Below, one piece after another: positions 37,370 through 45,665 of a stretch of 64,000 nt of DNA (position 1 is its first letter; every line of letters starts with the position of its first letter). The translations under genes and the position numbers were made by a program. The DNA is from Hahella sp. HNIBRBA332 (lineage in GTDB: Bacteria > Pseudomonadota > Gammaproteobacteria > Pseudomonadales > Oleiphilaceae), in assembly GCF_030719035.1 (NCBI RefSeq), contig NZ_CP132203.1:6816001-6880000 (forward strand), read 5' to 3'. Below the pieces are notes generated by a model that saw only the letters and a program-made list of their open reading frames with translations, did not search any database and was not told where the DNA came from.

Positions 37370-38312
37370 GTTGGCGAATCCTCGGGGTTTCTGTGCAGGG
37401 GTAGACCGCGCTATTGAGATCGTGAACCGGGCTTTAGACGTCTTTGGCGCTCCGATATATGTGCGTCATGAAGTGGTGCATAATCGCTTTGTGGTGGAAG
37501 GGCTCAGAACAAGAGGCGCGGTCTTTGTGGATGAGCTTGACGAAGTTCCTGACGGCGCTTTGGTTATTTTTAGCGCTCATGGCGTCTCTCAGGAAGTGCG
37601 GCAGGAGGCCGACGCCAGAGGGTTGAAGGTTTTCGACGCGACTTGTCCCTTGGTTACCAAAGTCCATATGGAAGTGATGCGTTACTCCAGAGATGGCCGG
37701 GAATGTATCCTGATTGGTCATGCCGGGCACCCTGAAGTAGAAGGCACCATGGGGCAGTACGACAGCGCTAATGGCGGCGCTATCTACTTGGTAGAGGATG
37801 AAGAGGATGCTGGCAAGCTCATTGTTAATGATCCCGGCAATCTCGCCTATGTCACCCAAACAACCCTGTCTGTTGATGACACGGCTCGAGTCATCGACGC
37901 CCTGCGTCAAAAATTCCCTGAAATCAAAGGTCCGCGTAAAGATGATATCTGCTACGCGACGCAAAATCGCCAGGATGCAGTCAAAGAATTGGCCGCCACA
38001 TGCGATGTGGTGCTGGTGGTCGGTTCAGTAAACAGCTCAAACTCCAACCGTTTACGGGAGTTGGCTGAACGTATGCAAACTCCTGCGTACCTCATTGATG
38101 GCGCCCATGAGATCCAGCCAGACTGGTTCGCCGGAGCCGCCACTATTGGCGTCACTGCAGGCGCCTCCGCCCCAGAGGTGCTGGTGCAGCAGGTTGTTCA
38201 AAGACTAAGAGAACTTGGCGGCGAAGCTCCGGCTGAGATAGCTGGACGCGAGGAAAATATCGTATTTTCGATGCCTAAAGAGCTCAGAATTCCCGCCGTT
38301 AACCAATCATAA
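37359..38312 (+). CDS. ispH: 4-hydroxy-3-methylbut-2-enyl diphosphate reductase
   Basis: A 4Fe-4S enzyme for the last step of the MEP isoprenoid pathway, giving IPP and DMAPP. The 317-residue product has the three cluster cysteines in GFCAGVDRAI, DATCPLVTKVH and DDICYATQNRQ, plus the GHAGHPEVEGTMGQ loop. It overlaps fkpB and ends before a strong hairpin (38319-38349), after which the pilin operon begins. Confidence 0.98.
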   Translation: MKIKLANPRGFCAGVDRAIEIVNRALDVFGAPIYVRHEVVHNRFVVEGLRTRGAVFVDELDEVPDGALVIFSAHGVSQEVRQEADARGLKVFDATCPLVTKVHMEVMRYSRDGRECILIGHAGHPEVEGTMGQYDSANGGAIYLVEDEEDAGKLIVNDPGNLAYVTQTTLSVDDTARVIDALRQKFPEIKGPRKDDICYATQNRQDAVKELAATCDVVLVVGSVNSSNSNRLRELAERMQTPAYLIDGAHEIQPDWFAGAATIGVTAGASAPEVLVQQVVQRLRELGGEAPAEIAGREENIVFSMPKELRIPAVNQS

Positions 38313-38318
38313 TCAAAC

Positions 38319-38349
38319 ACTGGAGCGCAGTGCTGACCTGTGCTCCAGT
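38319..38349 (+). terminator. Probable terminator hairpin after ispH
   Basis: ACTGGAGCGCAG (38319-38330) pairs with CTGTGCTCCAGT (38338-38349), 12 bp including one G-U, around a 7-nt loop. No T run follows, so ordinary intrinsic termination is not certain. Confidence 0.55.
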
Positions 38350-38372
38350 TCACACTTCCCATCTCATTGAGA

Positions 38373-38401
38373 CCGTTTATCCCGCAAATGCTCCGTTTAT
38401 C
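38373..38401 (+). promoter_or_regulatory. Two AlgR/LytTR-like direct repeats upstream of fimU
   Basis: CCGTTTATC occurs at 38373-38381 and again at 38393-38401, exactly 20 bp apart; agreement extends to CCGTTTATCnnGC. The repeats resemble the AlgR box CCGTTCGTC. In P. aeruginosa AlgR controls the fimU-pilV-pilW-pilX-pilY1-pilY2-pilE operon (from memory). LytTR regulators usually bind paired direct repeats about two helical turns apart. The second repeat overlaps a -35 position if TATGCT (38416-38421) is the -10. Confidence 0.55.
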
Positions 38402-38466
38402 GTGCGGCGCATGACTATGCTATTCATCTAAATTATTTTTAAGGTGCTGAAGAAGGGTGAAATTCT

Positions 38467-38949
38467 ATGAAGCAGAAAGGTTTTACATTAATTGAGCTGA
38501 TGCTGGTGGTGATCATCACCGGAATAGTTTTGGCGTTTGGGGTGCCTTCTTTTCAGGAAATGATAAGAAATCACCGTTTAACCTCAAATACTAATGAGAT
38601 TGTATCTGCGCTTAACTTTGCAAGAGTGGAAGCTGTGAAAAGAGGTAATAACGTCCGGCTTGGTAGGCGAGATGGTGCGTCATGGAGTGGGGGGCTTGTC
38701 GTATATATTAGTAGCGACGACAACTGGGATGCAGGAGAAGAGCTCAGGCTGTGGGACGGTATAGCTGGAGAAAATACGGTGACAGTGTCAGGAAGCGCTA
38801 CGAGCTTTGTATTTTCCGGCACTGGTGAAGTTGATAAAAGTGCAAATGTCACCATCGACATTTGTGACGACAGAACCGGAGAAGAGGGACGCCGTATCAC
38901 TATATTACCGTCAGGAGTAATAATGAATGCAAAGCTTAACTGTGCGTAA
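38467..38949 (+). CDS. fimU: Minor type IV pilin FimU (GspH/FimT family)
   Basis: A 160-residue prepilin. The leader MKQKG is followed by the mature N-terminus FTLIELMLVVIITGIVLAFG, which has Glu5 and a hydrophobic alpha-helix, then a GspH-type beta domain with SSDDNWDAGEELRLWDG. A C-terminal pair of cysteines (DICDD and the last-but-one residue) could form the usual disulfide loop. It is the first gene of the minor-pilin operon, which primes pilus assembly. Base composition is visibly AT-richer than the housekeeping genes to the left. Confidence 0.9.
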   Translation: MKQKGFTLIELMLVVIITGIVLAFGVPSFQEMIRNHRLTSNTNEIVSALNFARVEAVKRGNNVRLGRRDGASWSGGLVVYISSDDNWDAGEELRLWDGIAGENTVTVSGSATSFVFSGTGEVDKSANVTIDICDDRTGEEGRRITILPSGVIMNAKLNCA

Positions 38950-39406
38950 CAATATGATTGGGAAAAGAAATAGTCAAAGAGGCTTCTCTATGATGGAAAT
39001 CCTAGTAACTCTATTGATTACAGCAATAGGTTTATTAGGGTTGGCGTCTATGCAAATGTTAAGCCTTAAGAATGTAAATAATAGTCAGTTTAGAACCCTT
39101 GCCACTTTTTATGCATATGATATGGCTGAGCGCATGCGATCGAATAAGAAGGGGCTGACGACTTATCAGTCAATTACTGGATCTGAGACAAAACCATCGT
39201 GCTCATCATCCTGTAGTGCATCAGATATCGCCAAGCTTGACGCATATGAATGGAACGAGTTGATCGATAACCTGCCTGAAGGTAATGGGAGTGTCTCCAA
39301 AAACGGCGATAAGTATGAAATAAAAATAGAGTGGAGCGAACAGGTTAAAGGAGGCGGTGGCGGTAGCGTAGAAAAACAGTCACTGACTTTAGATGTGTCG
39401 ATATAG
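38927..39406 (+). CDS. pilV: Minor type IV pilin PilV
   Basis: A 159-residue prepilin of the PilV/GspI type. The prepilin site is QRG followed by FSMMEILVTLLITAIGLLGLASMQ. The ATG at 38927 is preferred: TCAGGAG lies nine bases upstream, which makes the gene overlap fimU by 23 bp and gives an 18-residue leader. An ATG at 38954 would give a nine-residue leader but has no ribosome site. The C-terminal region carries a Lys-Gly-rich turn (KGGGGGSVEKQ). It acts with FimU, PilW and PilX in the tip complex. Confidence 0.88.
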   Translation: MQSLTVRNNMIGKRNSQRGFSMMEILVTLLITAIGLLGLASMQMLSLKNVNNSQFRTLATFYAYDMAERMRSNKKGLTTYQSITGSETKPSCSSSCSASDIAKLDAYEWNELIDNLPEGNGSVSKNGDKYEIKIEWSEQVKGGGGGSVEKQSLTLDVSI

Positions 39407-39418
39407 GGGGGGCGGCAT

Positions 39419-40429
39419 ATGAGTTATAGTTTTAAAGCCAAACAAAAAGGGCTGTCTCTCGTTGAGTTGATGATTGCTTTGGCGTTAGGGCTGATGATTA
39501 TGCTGGGTGTTCTTCAAATCTTTGATGGAAACCTGGCAAGCTCAAAGTTACAGACTGCGTTTGCACGAGTTCAGGAAAGCGGTCGTATCGCTACTGAAAT
39601 GATGGCGAGAGATATCCGAATGGCGGACAACTGGGGGTGTATGCGTGATTTGGAAAAAATTAGTGACCACCTCGATAAGTCAGATAAAGATTACGCAAAT
39701 TTTGCTCCAAATAATCCTTTTAAATCGCATGGTGTATTAGGAAAAGATAACGTGGCTGCTGGTACAAAAATTAATTCAATTGAAGTTGTGGCAGGTACGG
39801 ATACGCTAACTTTAAAAGGGGCTCACTCGCTATCAAGCACACGAGTTGTTCCTCCCTACATGACTCCAAACGCAGCAACAATTCATCTTAATAAAGGAAA
39901 CAAAATTGATATTGGACAAATTGTGCTTATAACTGATTGTAATGGTGGGGATCTTTTTTCTAATACGGCGGCTAATACAAAAGATAGTGGAAGTTTGGTG
40001 CATAACACTGGGGCTATCTCAAGTACTGACGCGCCAAATGCTATCAATAATTCAATTAAAGATATGTCTCATACATATGATTCTACTGCGCAAATTCTAG
40101 TGCCAGTAACAAAGTCATATTTTGTGGGTAAGAACAGTGCAGGCTCAAATTCTCTATATCGATCTGTTGATGGGAGAGCAAGCGAAATTATCAGAAATGT
40201 AACTGATCTTCAGTTTAAGTATGGCGTTGACTCAAACTATGTGACGCATACTGAAAATTATATGGACAAAGTAGTTGATACATATACTGACGCAGCTGGT
40301 GAAGCGACAATGGATAAAGTTATTTCGATCCGGTTTACCCTAACCGTTGAAAACGATGAAGGCATTGATGGGGATAAGGTAACGAAAGTGTTCTCAGCTA
40401 CAGCTAATGTAAGAAATAGGACTTTGTAG
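39419..40429 (+). CDS. pilW: Minor type IV pilin PilW
   Basis: A 336-residue prepilin of the PilW/GspJ type with leader MSYSFKAKQKG and mature LSLVELMIALALGLMIMLGVLQIF. The Gly at -1 and Glu5 are present, with Leu instead of Phe at +1, which PilW proteins often show. The large C-terminal domain is rich in Asn, Thr and Asp. Its TAG is part of the ribosome site of pilX. It belongs to the priming complex that recruits PilY1. Confidence 0.88.
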   Translation: MSYSFKAKQKGLSLVELMIALALGLMIMLGVLQIFDGNLASSKLQTAFARVQESGRIATEMMARDIRMADNWGCMRDLEKISDHLDKSDKDYANFAPNNPFKSHGVLGKDNVAAGTKINSIEVVAGTDTLTLKGAHSLSSTRVVPPYMTPNAATIHLNKGNKIDIGQIVLITDCNGGDLFSNTAANTKDSGSLVHNTGAISSTDAPNAINNSIKDMSHTYDSTAQILVPVTKSYFVGKNSAGSNSLYRSVDGRASEIIRNVTDLQFKYGVDSNYVTHTENYMDKVVDTYTDAAGEATMDKVISIRFTLTVENDEGIDGDKVTKVFSATANVRNRTL

Positions 40430-40438
40430 GAGGCAGTT

Positions 40439-40978
40439 ATGATGAATGTTTATAGAAGGCAATCAGGTGCTGCTTTGATCGTTAGTCTTATTATCTTGAT
40501 TGTATTGACGGTCATTGCACTACAAGGAGGGCGCTCTGTTGTAATGCAGGAAAAGATGACGGCTGCAGTCAGAGATGGGCATATTGCGCTTCAGATTGCT
40601 GAGGCGGGCGTACTTGATGCGCAAGTATTCATTCAAAATAATGTGAATAATCTTTCTGATTACAATGAAACTGGTACAGGTGGTTTGTACAGCTTGGGAA
40701 CTGGACCGATAGATGCGTGGTCTGAAAGTGTTTGGTCTGACTCTACCAAGATTAAGACTGCGACTACATCAATAGAAGGTATGGTGGCGCAATATTACAT
40801 TGAATATATGGGGCGTATTAAAACGGAAGATGATGACCTCGGAGGGATTAATTTGAATAACTATGGACAAACCACCGGGGAGGGGGATGTTGATGCATTT
40901 AAAGTTGTTTCCCGTTCTTTAGGGAAGAGTGGAAATTCTGAGAGGATTATAACGGCTCTTTTTGGTAAGCGCATATAA
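40439..40978 (+). CDS. pilX: Minor type IV pilin PilX
   Basis: A 179-residue PilX/GspK-like protein. The leader MMNVYRRQSG is followed by AALIVSLIILIVLTVIALQG, which has Ala at +1 and no Glu5; that is typical of PilX and places it at the tip. Two start ATGs (40439 and 40442) share AGGAGG, with 40442 slightly better spaced. LQIAEAGVLDAQVFI matches the PilX core. It lies between pilW and pilY1. Confidence 0.88.
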   Translation: MMNVYRRQSGAALIVSLIILIVLTVIALQGGRSVVMQEKMTAAVRDGHIALQIAEAGVLDAQVFIQNNVNNLSDYNETGTGGLYSLGTGPIDAWSESVWSDSTKIKTATTSIEGMVAQYYIEYMGRIKTEDDDLGGINLNNYGQTTGEGDVDAFKVVSRSLGKSGNSERIITALFGKRI

Positions 40979-41000
40979 CAGGCAATGAGGAGATGTTGTA

Positions 41001-44000
41001 ATGTGTGATAAATATTTTAATAGATTTCTATATAGCGCCTTGGGATTTTTGCTTGTCGCGCCAAGTGCTTCCTTTGCGACCAAATTGGGTTTGCCGGATA
41101 ATCCGTTAGTTGTATCTTCGCGGCTAAACCCTAATCTTATGATGCTGCTTGACAGCTCTGGTTCTATGCAGAATGTTGTAATGGACGCGCCTTTTGATGC
41201 AGCTAGTTTCAGCTTTAAATGTACAGGCGGGAATGTACTGAGTGAAACTTATCCCATTCATATCTCTATTCGCCGCAGCAATGGCCTTGTTAATATTTAT
41301 CGGAATGGTAGAGACTTGGCTTTTGGAAATGGGTCTGGTCAGTACTGCTTTAATAACTCTGGGACTTATACAGCGGAGCTCTATGCAGACTACTCTGATG
41401 ACACTTGGTATTGGGCGAGCAGTAACTATGGTTATGGTGAGTATAGTGGTCAGTATCTGAACTGGTATTTTTCTAATGGCAGTGGAAGCGCAGATTACTT
41501 TGTGTCTGGAGGGGTTGTTCAGAAAAAGAAACCATCCGTTAAGACGCGCGTTGAAGTAATGCAGGAGGCGGCTGAAGCCCTCGTTAATTCGATGGAGGAT
41601 ATTCGTGTTGGTTTAGCCAAATTCGATGGAGGCGCTGGAGCTAGAGTTCTGACTAACATCGGTGATATTAAGTCAAATAAGACGAACTTGATAAATGGCA
41701 TCAACTCTATTAGCGCTGGCGGCTCTACTCCTCTGGCTGAAGCATTTCAAGAGCTTGGACGTTATTTTTCATATGGAACTACGAATACCAATATAACTAT
41801 CCACCCAGGAGGGGTTACAGGTAAACAAGAGGAAGTTGCTCTTACAACGGTATTTCCAGCAGAGCCGAGTTTTTCAAGCGGCTTGAAGGCCCCGTCGAAT
41901 GTTGTTCAAGGTTGGTGTCAGTCAAACTACATAATGGCATTAACTGACGGTCAGCCTACCAATGACTACAACGATGTTTCTTCATACCTCCGTGACTATG
42001 ATGGAGATTGTACTCCAGCTAATGGGTGTAATGGATCGGGTACAGGGAGTAGCGATCGAGACAAAAAAAGTACAACCGGCTATACATATGATCCAAATGG
42101 TTCCGACTACATGGATGACGTCATTCTAGCCCTATATGACATTGACTTTCGTACAGATTTGTCAGAGGACGCTACGGTTAAGGAAAAACGGACTAAGAAT
42201 AATATCCGTACATTCTTAATAGGATTCGCTGAAACTGGTCTGGCAGGCGATCAATTAATGGCTGATGCTGCCAAGGCAAGCAACAATGGCACACCTTATA
42301 ATGCACTGAATAGCTCAGAGCTTGCGGAGGATTTTGAGGACATTATCAAGACAGTTAAATCTGAGGAAGCTGCTGTTGGCTCTGTTGCTTTCAACTCTAG
42401 TCAATTAAGTTCAGATAGTGCAGTTTTTCAGGCGAAGTTTACGACAGGAACCTGGACTGGCTTGCTGCAAGCATATCCTTTGAATGGAGATGGCTCTTTT
42501 GAAACTGAGACTGACGCAGATGGGAATGTTTCGCTAAAAGTGGCATGGGAAGCTGGCGCTCTCTTAAACTCTACATCAGCTTCTGCACGTAACATATTCT
42601 CTTACAATGGTAATGCCGGAGTGCGCGATGGCGTGGCGTTTAAGACCTTTGCTGACTTAGGTGACGCTATGAAGGCTGACTTATATATGGGCGTTGATAT
42701 AGATGGCGATGGAAACTCCACAAATGATGCAGATGATGCACAGTCGCTTTTAAATTATATAAGAGGCGATGATTCCAATAAAGGCGCGGCGACTAATAAG
42801 TATCGTTCAAGAAGTGGTAAGTTGGGGGATCTCGTAAACTCTACTCCCGTTTATGTTGGTGTTCCTCAAATGGACTGGCCCGATAATACTGGGGTTGCTA
42901 ATACTAAGTTCGGAACTGTGGACAAGAAGTACTCAACCTTTAAATCCAATACTACGAGAGATGAGGTTCTATACGTAGGCTCAAATGATGGGATGCTGCA
43001 CGGATTTAATGCTTCACTGACAAATACAAATAAAGGCAAAGAAGTTTTTGCGTACATTCCCGAGGCGATAGCTTCTACATCGGGAACGGCTGGACTGCAT
43101 TATTTGGCGAGTCAGGATTATGTCCATAAATTTTATGTTGATTTAACTCCAGTAGTAAATGATGTATTTATTGATCCAACTTCGCCTGTGTCAAGCGCTA
43201 GTAGAGACTGGCGTACAGTATTAATAGGTGGGCTTCGAGCTGGTGGAAGAGGATATTTTGCTTTGGATGTAACAGATCCTTCTAAATATTCAAGTGCAAG
43301 TAATGCTAGTGATATTGTGCTTTGGGAGTTCACCAACAAGGATGACGCTGACCTTGGGTATACATATAGCACCCCCACTATTGCCATGATGCAAAACGGA
43401 AAGTGGGCGGCCATATTTGGTAATGGCTACAATAGTGACGCTGAAAAAGCGAAGCTCTTTATTGTATTTATTGAAGAGGGGGTGGATGGCACTTGGAGTG
43501 CGGGAGACTACATAAAGATAGAGACTGACAATACACTGGACTCCAATGGATTATCTACCCCACGAGCGGTTGATATAGATGGGGATAAGGTGGTCGATAG
43601 AATTTATGCTGGCGACTTACGCGGAAATCTGTGGGCATTTGATGTGACGGATGCTAGCGAAAAAAATTGGAAATTAGCTTATAGCGATCCTCTATTTACC
43701 GCTAAAAACGCAGCCAACGAAGAGCAAGCGATTACTAGCGCTCCACTGTTGGCGTTAAATCGTAACGTTACTACAGTTGATGCAAACAGGCCGAACGCGT
43801 TGGTTTTGTTTGGTACTGGGCAATTCCTTCAACCATCCGATCTGAACTCTACTCGTGAACAGAGCTTCTATGCTGTTTGGGACTCAGGAAAGTCAAAGAT
43901 CAGTCGTAGCGATTTGAAGGCGAGAGTTCTAACTACTACTGGAAACCAGCGGGAAATTACAGGGGCGGATGTGAACTATAGTGGGGCTACGCCAGATTAT

Positions 44001-44405
44001 GGCTGGTACATGGACCTTAAAGACTCCTCTTCTGCAAGCCTACTTGGGGAACGGGTTGTTTCGGAGCCGCTATTAAGACGTCAGGTTCTATTCTTTAACA
44101 GTATTATTCCTTCAAGCACAGATTGCTCTTTTGGGGGAACTGGCTGGTTGATGTCAGTTGACTTTGATTCTGGGAAAGCGCCCACGTTTCCGGTTTATGA
44201 CGCAAATGGCGATGGTAAGATTGACTCCTCAGATTTAGGCAAGGTTGGAGAAAGATACGTAGAAGGGTTACCTTCTAAGTCTGGTATCCTTGGAGATATT
44301 CAATACACACCCGGAACCAAGGGTGTAATAGAGGCCCGAGAAGTGGAAATAGGACCTGGCCCTAAAGAAGGCCGTTTATTCTGGGAACAATATTTCCGTG
44401 ACTAA
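41001..44405 (+). CDS. pilY1: Type IV pilus tip adhesin/mechanosensor PilY1
   Basis: A 1134-residue secreted protein. The signal peptide is cleaved about after Ala26 (SASFA). An N-terminal von Willebrand A domain has MIDAS residues DSSGS (51-55) and ALTDGQ. The C-terminal beta-propeller region contains an EF-hand-like calcium loop DIDGDKVVD (858-866), matching the site that governs pilus retraction in P. aeruginosa PilY1. Further Asp-rich loops are DIDGDG (566-571) and DANGDGKID (1067-1075). An RGD lies at 588-590. It follows pilX by 22 bp, with pilE directly after; no pilY2 is seen. Confidence 0.92.
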   Translation: MCDKYFNRFLYSALGFLLVAPSASFATKLGLPDNPLVVSSRLNPNLMMLLDSSGSMQNVVMDAPFDAASFSFKCTGGNVLSETYPIHISIRRSNGLVNIYRNGRDLAFGNGSGQYCFNNSGTYTAELYADYSDDTWYWASSNYGYGEYSGQYLNWYFSNGSGSADYFVSGGVVQKKKPSVKTRVEVMQEAAEALVNSMEDIRVGLAKFDGGAGARVLTNIGDIKSNKTNLINGINSISAGGSTPLAEAFQELGRYFSYGTTNTNITIHPGGVTGKQEEVALTTVFPAEPSFSSGLKAPSNVVQGWCQSNYIMALTDGQPTNDYNDVSSYLRDYDGDCTPANGCNGSGTGSSDRDKKSTTGYTYDPNGSDYMDDVILALYDIDFRTDLSEDATVKEKRTKNNIRTFLIGFAETGLAGDQLMADAAKASNNGTPYNALNSSELAEDFEDIIKTVKSEEAAVGSVAFNSSQLSSDSAVFQAKFTTGTWTGLLQAYPLNGDGSFETETDADGNVSLKVAWEAGALLNSTSASARNIFSYNGNAGVRDGVAFKTFADLGDAMKADLYMGVDIDGDGNSTNDADDAQSLLNYIRGDDSNKGAATNKYRSRSGKLGDLVNSTPVYVGVPQMDWPDNTGVANTKFGTVDKKYSTFKSNTTRDEVLYVGSNDGMLHGFNASLTNTNKGKEVFAYIPEAIASTSGTAGLHYLASQDYVHKFYVDLTPVVNDVFIDPTSPVSSASRDWRTVLIGGLRAGGRGYFALDVTDPSKYSSASNASDIVLWEFTNKDDADLGYTYSTPTIAMMQNGKWAAIFGNGYNSDAEKAKLFIVFIEEGVDGTWSAGDYIKIETDNTLDSNGLSTPRAVDIDGDKVVDRIYAGDLRGNLWAFDVTDASEKNWKLAYSDPLFTAKNAANEEQAITSAPLLALNRNVTTVDANRPNALVLFGTGQFLQPSDLNSTREQSFYAVWDSGKSKISRSDLKARVLTTTGNQREITGADVNYSGATPDYGWYMDLKDSSSASLLGERVVSEPLLRRQVLFFNSIIPSSTDCSFGGTGWLMSVDFDSGKAPTFPVYDANGDGKIDSSDLGKVGERYVEGLPSKSGILGDIQYTPGTKGVIEAREVEIGPGPKEGRLFWEQYFRD

Positions 44406-44417
44406 AGAGATTTAACT

Positions 44418-44912
44418 ATGAAAGCAAATAAGGGATTCACTCTGATCGAGCTTATGATAGTTATTGCTGTCATTGGAATAATTGCAGCCTTTGCATACCC
44501 AGCGTATCAGGACTCGATTGAAAAAAGTCGTAGGAGAGACGCGCAAGCGGCTCTCCAAGGATTTGCTCAGGCAATGGAGCGGCATTACACAGACTCTGCG
44601 TCTTATGCCGGTGCAGCAGGAACGAGTGGCGCTCCTAAGGATACTGGTGCCCCATGGATATTTCCGAGTAAGTCGCCAATTGATGGATCGCAGTCTTTTT
44701 ATAATTTAAAAGTTGTTTCTGCAACTGCTACTGGTTATGTACTAGCGGCCGAGCCTGTTAATGGGCAGGCTGGCGATGGAATATTGGTCCTGAAATCAAC
44801 TGGCGCTCGAGGCTGGGATCGAAATAATAGTGCAGGCGGCGTTGTTGGTGGCCTAGGCGCGTCTCCTAACGAAGTCGAGGCGGGGGAGTGGTGTTGGGAG
44901 AACTCTTGCTAA
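44418..44912 (+). CDS. pilE: Minor type IV pilin PilE
   Basis: A 164-residue prepilin with leader MKANKG and mature FTLIELMIVIAVIGIIAAFAYPAYQDSIEKSRRRDAQ, closely resembling PilE of Pseudomonas and ComP-type pilins. The C-terminus ends WCWENSC, so a small disulfide loop is likely. It is the last gene of the operon and is followed by a 12-bp-stem hairpin (44933-44963) and the convergent fimT. Confidence 0.9.
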   Translation: MKANKGFTLIELMIVIAVIGIIAAFAYPAYQDSIEKSRRRDAQAALQGFAQAMERHYTDSASYAGAAGTSGAPKDTGAPWIFPSKSPIDGSQSFYNLKVVSATATGYVLAAEPVNGQAGDGILVLKSTGARGWDRNNSAGGVVGGLGASPNEVEAGEWCWENSC

Positions 44913-44932
44913 ATTGATTTAATTGTTAGGTT

Positions 44933-44963
44933 GGATATGTCCGCATATAAGGCGGACATATCC
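44933..44963. terminator. Long hairpin between convergent pilE and fimT
   Basis: GGATATGTCCGC (44933-44944) and GCGGACATATCC (44952-44963) form a perfect 12-bp stem with a 7-nt loop. It lies 20 bp after pilE and 10 bp after the fimT end on the other strand, so it can act on both. No T tract is adjacent. Confidence 0.65.
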
Positions 44964-44973
44964 CTGGGGGCTA

Positions 44974-45522
44974 CTAAGAACACAACGGAGTTTTGTTCTC
45001 GGGCAGCTCAATTATCCCGTCATTGTTTGCATCTCTTGCAACGAGAGGTCTACCGCCACGATTAATTATAATTGCTCGGATATATTCTTTATTCTCTGTA
45101 CACAGCGTGAATGTGCCATTCTGGCGATAAGTGGTCCCGTCTGGCTGATACCTTAGGTAGTATTGTCCGCCCCAGCCCTTCCAAACTAATTGATAATTTA
45201 TGTTTCTTTCTTGAACTCGATATATGGTTTCATTTGCATCGATTTTCTTATTCCAGTTTGTATCAGAAAATACATATAGAGTATTGTCCCAGTTACTGGT
45301 GCATGTGATTCCATCGGGGGTGGGACATAAAGTAATTGCTTTTCCGCCAGTAACAGCTTGAATGCGAGTAAAGTTAATTATATTCAGCAGCCCATTAGTG
45401 GCGGAGCTTGCCTTTATCTTTTGTATGAAATGAGCTAGTTGGGGATAGCCAAAGCCGACAGTGATCGTTAGGACGGCGAGAACAGCCAAAAGCTCAATGA
45501 GGGTAAATCCCTTGCGGTGCAT
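44974..45522 (-). CDS. fimT: Type IV pilin-like protein FimT (GspH family)
   Basis: A 182-residue prepilin with leader MHRKG and mature FTLIELLAVLAVLTITVGFGYPQ. The GspH/FimT core is present: SDTNWNKKIDANETIYRV is the usual VFxDxNxNxxxDxxE strand-turn. A second Asp/Asn-rich loop DANNDGIIE and a terminal Cys follow. FimT of other gammaproteobacteria binds DNA during natural uptake (from memory of Legionella). It is on the opposite strand from fimU-pilE and in the same direction as pilSR. Confidence 0.85.
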   Translation of the reverse strand: MHRKGFTLIELLAVLAVLTITVGFGYPQLAHFIQKIKASSATNGLLNIINFTRIQAVTGGKAITLCPTPDGITCTSNWDNTLYVFSDTNWNKKIDANETIYRVQERNINYQLVWKGWGGQYYLRYQPDGTTYRQNGTFTLCTENKEYIRAIIINRGGRPLVARDANNDGIIELPENKTPLCS

Positions 45523-45645
45523 AATTCAGTTCCTTCTGTTTGGTTAAACCGATTCCAATCGGAAGGCGTATTATGCAGATTTTTGAGTCTTTGGCTAGTG
45601 TTTGATCAAAGGGGCTGAGTTTTGCTTGGTTTGTTATAGCGTGGA

Positions 45646-45665
45646 GGGATGGATTACTCCATCCC
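45646..45665 (-). other. Hairpin enclosing the pilR stop codon
   Basis: On the minus strand GGGATGGA, loop GTAA, TCCATCCC is a perfect 8-bp stem. The TAA in the loop is the pilR stop codon. No U run follows. It may aid termination or protect the 3' end. Confidence 0.5.

Noticed and set aside
38401..38425. Sigma-54 promoter for fimU
   Set aside because: GG and GC elements are 11 bp apart instead of 10 and the flanking bases do not match TGGCAC-N5-TTGC.
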